DNA of 64,000 nucleotides from Agarophyton chilense (taxonomy: Eukaryota; Rhodophyta; Florideophyceae; Gracilariales; Gracilariaceae), in NCBI GenBank assembly GCA_030374765.1, contig JARGXX010000129.1, forward strand, positions 992,001-1,056,000, written 5' to 3'. Shown here in pieces: positions 43,475 through 52,050 of this stretch. Position 1 is the first letter of the stretch, and every line of letters starts with the position of its first letter. The notes beneath the pieces are model-generated. The model had not been told where the DNA came from. It did not search any database and saw only the letters and a program-made list of their open reading frames with translations. Made by a program: the position numbers and the translations under genes.

Positions 43475-44542
43475 AACTTCCAACCTCCCAGAATGTGGTC
43501 GAAGTCAGAGGGTTCCAGAATCATATCACCAACGAGCTCATGGACGAGATTCGTGACATTTGTACGACCACCAGGAGGCTCCCCACTCGCAACTCCCTAC
43601 AGCAGCAAGATACTCTGAAACAACTGTTCAAAGAGCGGTATCATATCGTTACCTATGTGCAGCGTACAAGGAAGACTAGCAAACCGGAACGCCTTTACTA
43701 AGATGTTCAGTTAGCAAACACTCTTCACATCGACCTTAACGTTCACAATCACACTAACTACACTCTTCGGAGTTATAGACCCAGCTCTGCAATATACGCT
43801 TCCATTCAGATTCAACTCTCTCCTTCGGTTCATTCTCATAACGCTATTGAGATGTTCTATCCAAAGCCTGCTACACATTCTCATAATCGAAGGAGGCGTA
43901 CAATGTATAAACGCGTTATACGGGTCTCTACAAACTACGCCGTTCAATCCAAACCAGCGATATACCAGGAAGAAACGAGCCTTTCTGGAACTCGGGGCTC
44001 TACTCCTTACTCTACTCATCCCCCTCAACGCCATGCTTTTCCTCGTTCACCGCTTCATTCCAGTCAGCGGTACCCTTTCATCAGACGTGAAGACAAATTG
44101 TATCGCCTTCTCCACAGGAGGGGCCGCAGTTGGCGCTTTGGCATATCTTCTCCAGCTTGTTTCTATATTTTTCTTTCGAGAGTCCTATCTGAACACAAAG
44201 TTCACAATGACCCCGGAACCACGGAGAACCTCTTTTATGAACCCCGTGCTTGGCGCCCTCTCCCACTCTTTTCAACAGGCTTTATTCATATCCAGTCCGG
44301 ATGTAACCTTCCGACTACTCGGTATGAGGCTGTCGGCATGCACTTTCGCTGCACTCTCTTCAACCGCCTTCTCCACCTCTCGCATTGAGGGACCTGGTGT
44401 TTCTATACTGCTTGGTAACACAGTGGATGTCGTAATCTTGATATCTTCGACAGTTGTCATTCACTATGAAAAAGTGAAAGCAAGTGCTACTCTCACGCGT
44501 TTCAATCCAGTTGTTCAGGAGTTTCTACTGAAATACAACTGA
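43475..44542 (+). CDS. Multi-pass membrane protein, probably spliced
   Basis: The downstream frame is open from 43715 to the stop at 44542 with no early ATG. It encodes several hydrophobic segments (SLLHILIIEGGVQCINALYGS; AFLELGALLLTLLIPLNAMLFLVHRF; GGAAVGALAYLLQLVSIFFF; VSILLGNTVDVVILISSTVVIHY). A TACTAAG branch-like sequence (about 43697) and a TTAG acceptor precede it. An upstream frame ending at 43701 (NVVEVRGFQNHITNELMDEIRDICTTTRRLP...) looks like a preceding exon. The first exon and start codon were not located. Not recognised. Confidence 0.45.
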
Positions 44543-44623
44543 TCACTATTACAAGAAAAGGGGACTACTCCACATATTACCTCAAATTGTACTCTTTATT
44601 GTTCAATAGGTAACAGATACTAT

Positions 44624-46066
44624 CTAGTCGTCGTCGTCATCCATTATCATACCGCCGTCTTCATAGTCTCTATCTGTGTTAGCTGAGTTTAGACCCATCC
44701 CAGGTTCATCATCCTCTTCTTCATACTCCTCTTCCCCACTTTCAACAACTTCCATTTTATAATCTTCATTCAACTCCTCATCCTCATCTACCTGAACGTC
44801 TTCATCATCACCCTTGTTGGAATCATCCTCTTCGAACTTAGGCCGAAATGCTGGTTGCCTATGCACTGCGTCCGGTAGCTTGTACCCATCCGGTACCAAG
44901 TACATGTGATACCTCATGCAAACTTCCTTAACCAATGCATCCTCGTATCCAGCTCCAGCATGAAACACATCTCCTCTTCCAATAAAAATGGAGTACGGCG
45001 GAATCCTGAACTTCCTCACTACCATCGTCCGAGACAGCCGCTTCAAGCTCCTGTCGTCGGGCACGTACATGTTATGTGACCTCTCACAAACCCAAAGCAT
45101 AAACGAACTCGCTCCCGACGCCATCATGAAGAACCCTGGAACCTCTCCGACGTTCTTCTCGGCATCGGTCAGTCCTCGAAAGTCCGTATGTAACACCTGC
45201 CTTGGACAGCCCTCCGCCGTACACAGCACTCGCACCCCTGTTTCAGGGGCATACATCCTCTTCTTCCCCGACCTGTTGTTGCACAACTGAAGAGCGGCCG
45301 CAATCTGTCCAAACCTCGTATCCAACATTGCCCTTTTCCTCACCATTAAAACGTTGTTCTCGTCCCCCTCCAAAGAATCCACAATCCCCACCTTCGTCGT
45401 AATGTACCGCCCAACTCCCTTCATTCTATCTCCAGCGTCTCTCTCCTCACCAGCGTTGATTATAGGGTCCCATTTCTTTCTATTCCCTTCAATCGTCAAG
45501 TCCGGCTGGTTCAAGAAATCCGTCTGGAAGAACTCTAGCAAAGTCCCAGTCACATCCCCATCGAAGTTTACCCCCCTCTTCTTCGCCTCATCCGACATCC
45601 CCTCGTCCGTGGCAAACTGTTCCAGCACACAAAATCCTTTCTCCATCAGCTCACTTCTCTTAGTCGCGAAGTACTCGCGGGCCAAGTCATTCCTCTCCTT
45701 TGCTGCCATCCATATCGCCTGCTCTTCATTCACAGGGTGGTCCTTCGTCGGTAGAATCACCCCAAGAACCGGTTCTTTCGTAGAACCCAGTTCCTTGTGC
45801 CTGTTATGAGCAGCACGCCAATAAACTGCATGGTGCACACTTTTCAAGTCTTCTACCCTCAAGCACTCCGCCCTGTGCTTGTTCCGTAGGTAAATCATCT
45901 GCATCCAGAGGTGCTGATGCTTCACTCCATTTTCACCCGCCGGCCACTCGCTCGGAAGTGCATTCACCAAGTACACCCACGACATACCCGACCCCCCCGC
46001 ATACGGTCCCGCCCTCTTCAGCCCCTTCGGAACACCCTCCGGATTATTGCCTTCGAAGCCACGCAT
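44624..46066 (-). CDS. 2-oxoglutarate/Fe(II)-dependent dioxygenase
   Basis: 480 residues from the first ATG (46066). The double-stranded beta-helix core lies at ~290-390: VLHTDF (His293, Asp295, metal ligands), IPPYSIFIGRGDVFHAGAGY (distal His369), then CMRYHMYL, with Arg385 placed to bind 2-oxoglutarate. The N-terminal ~140 residues are helical, with MEKGFCVLEQF typical of the entry to such folds. The C-terminal 75 residues are extremely acidic (DDEDVQVDEDEE...DDDDD). The subfamily is unresolved: TET/JBP, AlkB and other nucleic-acid oxygenases are all possible. The frame remains open upstream, in frame with the ParB-like ORF and separated from it only by TAA (46163-46165). Confidence 0.7.
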   Translation of the reverse strand: MRGFEGNNPEGVPKGLKRAGPYAGGSGMSWVYLVNALPSEWPAGENGVKHQHLWMQMIYLRNKHRAECLRVEDLKSVHHAVYWRAAHNRHKELGSTKEPVLGVILPTKDHPVNEEQAIWMAAKERNDLAREYFATKRSELMEKGFCVLEQFATDEGMSDEAKKRGVNFDGDVTGTLLEFFQTDFLNQPDLTIEGNRKKWDPIINAGEERDAGDRMKGVGRYITTKVGIVDSLEGDENNVLMVRKRAMLDTRFGQIAAALQLCNNRSGKKRMYAPETGVRVLCTAEGCPRQVLHTDFRGLTDAEKNVGEVPGFFMMASGASSFMLWVCERSHNMYVPDDRSLKRLSRTMVVRKFRIPPYSIFIGRGDVFHAGAGYEDALVKEVCMRYHMYLVPDGYKLPDAVHRQPAFRPKFEEDDSNKGDDEDVQVDEDEELNEDYKMEVVESGEEEYEEEDDEPGMGLNSANTDRDYEDGGMIMDDDDD

Positions 46067-46162
46067 TTGCACACCTTCCTCCTCTTCGTCTCCTACAAAT
46101 GCACCCTGCCCCCCGTCATCATCCAGTTCATCCTCACTCGATGAGAAAACATTGAGTACATG

Positions 46163-47911
46163 TTACTTCAAGAAGCACTTCAGCTCTTTCCTGCTCATCT
46201 TCTTGAACACATCCACCACGTAAGCAGGTATTTGAGCCGCAGATGTGCCCACCGTCTTTCTCCTCTTCCTCTTCCGCTTTAAAGGCTGTTCATACTCGCG
46301 TTCATAATCACTAATGACCACAGCCTTTCTCTTCCCCTTTCTCTGTCTAGGTTCCATCACCCTCTCACCCGCAGCATCCAGCCCGCGCTCAGTACCTTTT
46401 CTAGTTCGTGTGATGCGTCTGGGAACCACGGTTTCCTGGTGGGGTACAGACTCCCCAGCACTAGACGAAGGAACATTCACAGAAGGTGGCACCTCCACCA
46501 CATCCTTCTCCGCACTTGGGGACGCCAGACTCACTTTCAGACCGCCTTCAATCCGCCTTTGTGCGATTTTCATCCTCTTCGACACCAACCCCGGCCACAA
46601 CCGCTTCGGACCACTGAGCTTCATCTTCGCCGTTTGCATGCAAAGGTACTCCCTTAAAGACACCTCGTTCTTTCCCATCACAATTGTGCTGTCTAGAACC
46701 TTCCCCGCCGTCAGACCCTTCTCCTTTCCCGCCCTTTCGCATAGTTGGAACATTCCTATGGTGCATTGGAAGAACTGCTTTCGAATCTCCTGGAAAGGTA
46801 CCATATTCCCCGTAGAACCCATCCTCACCCTCACATGTAGCTGCAAACGACGGATTGCGAAACGGAATATTTCGTCTTCGAGTCCTAGCAACAAGTCACT
46901 CGACACATGCGCAAGCGTTAGCACTGGACCCTCCTTGCATACGTTCTCAAAGAACTCCAGGAGACCTTCGCCCCTGACGAATTTCAACCCAAGAGTCGCA
47001 TAGCGATTCAAGTGGCGCAAGCTGTAGATTCCTATAGCTTCGCTCGTCTTCAGCGCCCCAGCTATCCGTGTCGGAGTCAGGTCAGCCAACTTGGTTCTCT
47101 TATCGTCAATCAAGTTGCAAATGAAGGACACTGTCGAATGAACCTTGTCAGCGAAACTCATCTTCAACACATTTGAACTCATTTCATTGAGTACATTACC
47201 AAGACCGAGCACTTCGTTCAGCGATAAAGGCTTCCGGTCCTTTCGTCTCCAAAGAACGACATCAAGAGACCGCACAATTTCCAACCACTTTCTCCCTTCA
47301 GAGAGATCATTCTTCAGATCTCGCAGAACAAAGACGCGGTGATGACCGTCAATGAGTATGACAGGCATCACTACCCTCCCATTGTGAACAATTTCACTGA
47401 AATCTAATTCCATTCCCCCGACGATGGCAACAGCAATCGACCCTGCCGACGCAAGCCAGCCAAACGTTTTGCACTTTGCCATCGTCGCCGCCTTGTGTTC
47501 TGCATTCACACTTCTGACAGTCTTCTCGGGGATTTGTATGTCATCTATGTCAACAATCAAGCGGCACTGGTCATAGTCTGAAGCAGAGATCTTCTTTTCC
47601 ACGAGAGTCCTATCCACTTCCTGCGAAGGAACGGCATCGCCGTCATCGAACAACTCCAACTCGGGACCGGTGTGCAAATCCCCGCGTACATTCACCGCTG
47701 ACCCCACCTCCACAACATCTTCATCAGAATCATCCACTATCGTCACCCTCTTTTTCGGCTTGACGGGTTGCTTCATGGCCGGCGGCACTGTTGTTGGCTG
47801 TGCCCTCTTCCCCCTCAAAGGCGTAGCAGACTCCTTCGAGGGGGTCGCACTTTTGGGAGTCTCCGGGCGAGGAGGGCCTGGAGTCAGCACAGAGGAGACG
47901 CGTGTCATCAT
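46163..47911 (-). CDS. ParB/sulfiredoxin-fold protein
   Basis: 582 residues. Residues ~115-200 form a ParB/Srx-type domain: LIVDIDDIQIPEK, then VMPVILIDGHHRVFVLRDL, with the DGHHR motif at ~188-192, the phosphate-binding loop of ParB-like and sulfiredoxin proteins. Residues 200-440 are helical and not recognised. The tail is basic (KRKRKRRKTVG), like a nuclear localisation signal. The ATG at 47911 comes 9 bases after an in-frame TGA that ends the preceding ORF, and the stop TAA is followed in frame by the dioxygenase ORF. ParB-like domains occur in CTPases that bind palindromic DNA, in nucleases and next to DNA methylases; which applies here is open. Confidence 0.65.
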   Translation of the reverse strand: MMTRVSSVLTPGPPRPETPKSATPSKESATPLRGKRAQPTTVPPAMKQPVKPKKRVTIVDDSDEDVVEVGSAVNVRGDLHTGPELELFDDGDAVPSQEVDRTLVEKKISASDYDQCRLIVDIDDIQIPEKTVRSVNAEHKAATMAKCKTFGWLASAGSIAVAIVGGMELDFSEIVHNGRVVMPVILIDGHHRVFVLRDLKNDLSEGRKWLEIVRSLDVVLWRRKDRKPLSLNEVLGLGNVLNEMSSNVLKMSFADKVHSTVSFICNLIDDKRTKLADLTPTRIAGALKTSEAIGIYSLRHLNRYATLGLKFVRGEGLLEFFENVCKEGPVLTLAHVSSDLLLGLEDEIFRFAIRRLQLHVRVRMGSTGNMVPFQEIRKQFFQCTIGMFQLCERAGKEKGLTAGKVLDSTIVMGKNEVSLREYLCMQTAKMKLSGPKRLWPGLVSKRMKIAQRRIEGGLKVSLASPSAEKDVVEVPPSVNVPSSSAGESVPHQETVVPRRITRTRKGTERGLDAAGERVMEPRQRKGKRKAVVISDYEREYEQPLKRKRKRRKTVGTSAAQIPAYVVDVFKKMSRKELKCFLK

Positions 47912-47920
47912 CGAGGTATC

Positions 47921-48310
47921 TCATGCGTATATACCTGCCGACACCATATCCTTCAGCAACTCCGGCGGCTCCTCTGCTCCCTTGAAGGAGTACGGATACT
48001 TGGAGTTGATCCCCTCCTTAATTTCAGTCCTCCAGATGGCCACCAAGTCCTCTCCCGGCTTCGCAGACTCCCGCAACGAATGGCCATGCATCGCTCTGCA
48101 AAGTGCCTTCCCGGCCCCTCCACTGCCCCCAACACCTCTCAACTCCGCAGTACCAACCATAGTACCCTTCTTATTCCCTGTCCCATCCGCCAGGAACAAC
48201 GCCACCCTATCCCCACCAGCCAGATTGTTTCCCGATGTAGCTTTCCGCGGAGTGGCACGTGGAGTACCCCGCGGAGTACCCCTCGCTTTCGCTTTGCCTC
48301 GAGTCATCAT
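47921..48310 (-). CDS. Small basic protein, in frame with the ParB-like ORF
   Basis: 129 residues. Begins MMTRGKAKARGTPRGTPRATPR, a basic AT-hook-like GTPRG repeat, followed by a compact Gly/Lys-rich segment (VALFLADGTGNKKGTMVGTAELRG). It ends at TGA (47921-47923) and the same frame continues into the ParB-like ORF, which also starts with MMTR. It is either the true N-terminus of one large protein broken by a nonsense mutation, or a separate small gene. First gene of the leftward cluster, next to the palindrome array. Confidence 0.5.
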   Translation of the reverse strand: MMTRGKAKARGTPRGTPRATPRKATSGNNLAGGDRVALFLADGTGNKKGTMVGTAELRGVGGSGGAGKALCRAMHGHSLRESAKPGEDLVAIWRTEIKEGINSKYPYSFKGAEEPPELLKDMVSAGIYA

Positions 48311-48600
48311 TTGAATCGGATCGTAGTCGGTCGAGGTTGCAAATGGTCGCAGAGCGCTTTGAGCCTTTTATGGTATACAGACTAAGACGTGTTGGATCGA
48401 GCTCCTTTGGTGGCGACTATCCGGAACACTCCCGAGAGCAGTTCGTTGCAATCAGCCTGAACTACGTCCGCTTAGTTTCAACCTGAGCTATGTCCGCTTA
48501 GTTTCAAACTCAAGAAACTCCTTGTCTCTTTCCATCGCAAACACGCCTATTGGCTTGGTAGGCGACACAAGAAAATAAAATTAAAAAATTAAAAATATCC

Positions 48601-49416
48601 TGACGGCCGACAGAGGTGCGCTCCGACTTCATCGGGGGTCCCGATGAAGTCCCCGCGCACCTCTGTCGGCCGACATAATACATATAATTTTGTAATTTTT
48701 GGAACGCTCAGGTGTACACGGTGCACTCTGACGGCCGACAGAGGTGCGCTCCAACTTCATCGGGGGTTCCGATGAAGTCCCCGCGCACCTCTGTCGGCCG
48801 ACATATTACATATAATTTTGTAATTTTTGGAACGCTCAGGTGTACACGGTGCACTCTGTCGGCCGACAGAGTTGTGCCGGGACTTCATCGGGACCCCCGA
48901 TGAAGTCGGAGCGCACCTCTGTCGGCCGACAGTCGACAAACATCTCAGAAACGCATCATGCGTGATGTTATGGCGTATTTGTCGGCCGACAGGGGTGCCC
49001 TGCGACTTCATCGGTCCACCGATGAAGTCGCAGCACACCCCTGTCGGCCGACAATTAACCAACATGTTGTAGGGACACCATTCGGGCTATTTGTGGGCCA
49101 CCAGGAGTGTGCTGCGACTTCATTGGTGGACCGATGAAGTCGCAGGGCACCCCTGTCGGCCGACAAATACGCCATAACATCACGCATGATGCGTTTCTGA
49201 GATGTTCGTCGACTGTCAGCCGACAGAGGTGCGCTCCGACTTCATCGGGAGTCCCGATGAAGTCCCCGCGCACCTCTGTCGGCCGACAGAGTGCACCGTG
49301 TACACCTGAGCGTTCCAAAAACTACAAAATTATATGTATTATGTCGGCCGACAGAGGTGCGCGGGGACTTCATCGGGACCCCCGATGAAGTCGGAGCGCA
49401 CCTCTGACGGCCGACA
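48601..49416. repeat. Palindrome array: seven 75-bp hairpins in a symmetric super-palindrome
   Basis: Hairpins at 48601-48675, 48729-48803, 48857-48931, 48980-49053, 49092-49165, 49214-49288 and 49342-49416. Each is flanked at its base by the 12-bp palindrome TGTCGGCCGACA (or a one- or two-base variant) and has arms running through GAGGTGCGC to CTTCATCGG. Spacers are also symmetric. The 48-nt spacer 48932-48979 is the inverted copy of 49166-49213. The 53-nt spacer 48804-48856 is the inverted copy of 49289-49341 and a direct repeat of 48676-48728. The centre lies near 49072. It sits between the two divergent cargo gene clusters, so it may hold both promoters, an origin or a partition/binding region. 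Confidence 0.95.
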
Positions 49417-49589
49417 GAATGCAACCAGGATAGCTGCGAAGTCCTTCCGCAACAACCGTTCCTCCGTGCGCGCTCCTCAACCGTACTCACAATCTTTCCG
49501 TACCCACCCGCACCCACCCGCACCCGCTGCTCTTTTTCACTCAGGCTCTTGTGACGACCGCCCGTGAGGTTGTTTGAACATGTACATAA

Positions 49590-52050
49590 ATGGCTCCAGA
49601 ACCCACGAGAACTTCTTCATCGCCTGCGGCAGACACCTTCGAAATGGGTAAACTGTTTGGTACGGGGGATGTAGTTATCAGGGCGTGTCTGGATTTGCGT
49701 GATCGTTACGCATTAACGAGGCGGGAGGAAGATGAGCAGCGAAAAGTGGGGCACACTGCATTCATCGATTTCACAATTGCCAATCGCCACATCCTACCGG
49801 AGACCGCGAAGATTTTTTATACTCTCCCAGGTCCCTACCACACCAATTACACAGAAGATGAGCTCCGAGTTGTAGGAATGAGGGGCTCGAACTGTCAGAA
49901 TTATTTCTCGGCGAGGTTGCTGGATATAAGGGATGGGGACCCAGATAGGCGCGTGAGGGGCTTTTGGAACGCGACGAGGCGGTGTAGTTCAAGGGCATCC
50001 CGAAGAATGACACTTTGACAGAGTTCTTCAAAGGTCTGGATACAACCCGAAAGAAGGCGAGCAAAAGCCGGGCTCCATTCGCGACCGACTTCACGACAAT
50101 GTTCCAGAGGTTGCTGTTCCTCATTTGTATTCAGTCAGTCTCTATGGAGAAGAGAAGAGTCTCCCGTAAGCGAAGAAAGCGGGGCAGATCCTACGATACG
50201 CCATTTTCGAAGGTGGCGATTTATGACAAACCAGTAGCTCAGCGTGTGGGCTTTGGTGTGCAGCTCGTCAATAACGCGTGGGACAGCTTCGCCCAGTATT
50301 TGGGATTCCCTGGCGTGGAATTCATGGTTTTGCCCTTTATCCATCTACGATATTCTGATATGCAGTTCCAGGCAATCGGAAACAGAAGGGATGGGTTCTC
50401 TCACAAGGACTTGGCCCAACGACTCCTTCCTGGTAGAAACCGTACTTTATTGGAGGAGGATGTCGTCCCATGGGCGTGGAACCTGCCGGAGTACGTTGAC
50501 ACTCCACTTCGTATGTTGGCCAAAGAGTTTCTCGCTGACCTGCACAAAGTGGTGGTGAATGAGCAGCTTTACTCTATATCTGCTCCGGTAAGATGGGACG
50601 TTCTAAAACCGTTTACATACACTTTGCCTAGAGTGTTTGCGGAGAGATTCGACTGCTTCTCGAAATCTCTTATCTCTACCATCTCGGAATACATATCGCC
50701 ACTAAAGCTGCGAGGGAGTGTGGAGGTGGAGGTGGTGGCTGCGACAAAGGCGGAACCTACTATGGTTATGGAAGAAGATGAGATAGAAGTGGTACCCCCT
50801 GAGAAAGATTCGGAGGCTCCGGCGGTGGAGGGTGGAGAGGGAGTGGAGGGTGGGACCGGGAATGAGGAAGAGAACATGGGTGTTGGTCAGCATTCTTCCA
50901 CAGCTGGACCAAGGTCGGTCGAATCTGAGTCGGTGGATATTCTGCCGCCTCACGACCTTACTTCTCTGGATGATATAATGTCTCTCCAAAAGTGCGAGTC
51001 GGAGATGGATAAGCACTGTCGAATGTACAATTGTACTTTCGAGAACCTGGTGGAGATTGACGAGACATTGCGCAGCAATGGGGTCTCTCCGATAGGGAAA
51101 GTGCAGTTGGTTCTCACGGACCCGCCGTATAATATACGTGCGAAGAAGAACAGGAAAAACAGCTGGTACGACGTTCTTAACCGGCAAGACATGGTGAAGA
51201 CGGCGAAGCTCATCTCTAAACTTCTGCGTCCGGGAGGGCATTTCGTTATATTCTGCGCGATTGAGCAGGTGAACGAATGGAAAGAAGTGTTGGGTCGAAT
51301 CGGTGCAAAGGATGAGAATGGGCAGAAGAGCAGGTCGTTTGTCGTGGACAAGGTCCAGCTGCACTTCATTCGCTCTCAAGGCAATCCGATGCGTAATCCC
51401 GGACGTAGTTCGTGCTCCCTGTTTCCCGGAACAGAGTACGCCATTCATGGAGTTCGCAGCGGGTTGTCCTACGCCGAACAACATGGCATGGTGAACTATG
51501 AGAACTTCAGCTATGTACCATTGCGATATCCGGGTTACCATAGCGTGATTGACCAAGTGCCTCCCATGTCGAATGGTGAAACACTTCTATGGAGAAGGAA
51601 GAATGCCAAAGGAGCAGTTACGTATCAGAAAGTGCGGGCGGAACAGAAGTCACGCGCTTTGCTGAAGGAGCTCATCAGCAGGTTTTCTCAGCCGGGAGAC
51701 ATAGTGGTGGACCTCTTCGCCGGACATTTTCAACGGCCATGGCATGCATGGAACTGGAAAAGCACCGTCAGTTTCTAGGGTGTGAGCCAGATCCGCAGTG
51801 CTTTGCTCATGCAAAGCACGCCGCTACAGTGAAATTTGCGTCATGCGTGCGGAACAACGAGACGGACATTCATATAACGCAAGATGTTCGGAACGCTGTG
51901 ACTCGAGTGACATGCTTGTTTCCGGACGTCGTCATAAAGCGTTCGAAGTCCTGGAAAACACCTACCGGATTTCCCGAGCATCAGATGTTTCTACCCCATA
52001 TCGTGGATTTTCTCTCCTCCATGTGGCAGTCGCTCTCTCTCTCTTCAACC
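49590..52050 (+). pseudogene. Beta-class DNA amino-methyltransferase (DPPY), broken
   Basis: Starts at the ATG 49590 (MAPEPTRTSS). An N-terminal unrecognised domain of ~400 residues is followed by an acidic linker, then the methyltransferase: QLVLTDPPYNIRAKKN (motif IV, ~51110-51160), LRPGGHFVIFCAIEQ (~51230), and motif I at the C-terminal side (GDIVVDLFAG then TFSTAMACMELEKHRQFLGCEPDP). Motif IV before motif I is the beta-class order seen in CcrM/HinfI-type enzymes, and DPPY favours N6-adenine. Lesions: a frame change near 49955-49965, an in-frame TAG at 49985-49987, and a one-base loss near 51725 inside the SAM-binding FxG motif. After that the frame runs without a stop into the next gene. 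Confidence 0.75.

Noticed and set aside
43847-44542. A membrane-protein start at 43847
   Set aside because: The codon there is TTG and the frame is open further upstream, so an upstream exon is more likely.
48601-49416. The repeat array as a CRISPR or satellite array
   Set aside because: Units are hairpins with symmetric, mutually inverted spacers, not direct repeats with unique spacers, and the setting is eukaryotic.
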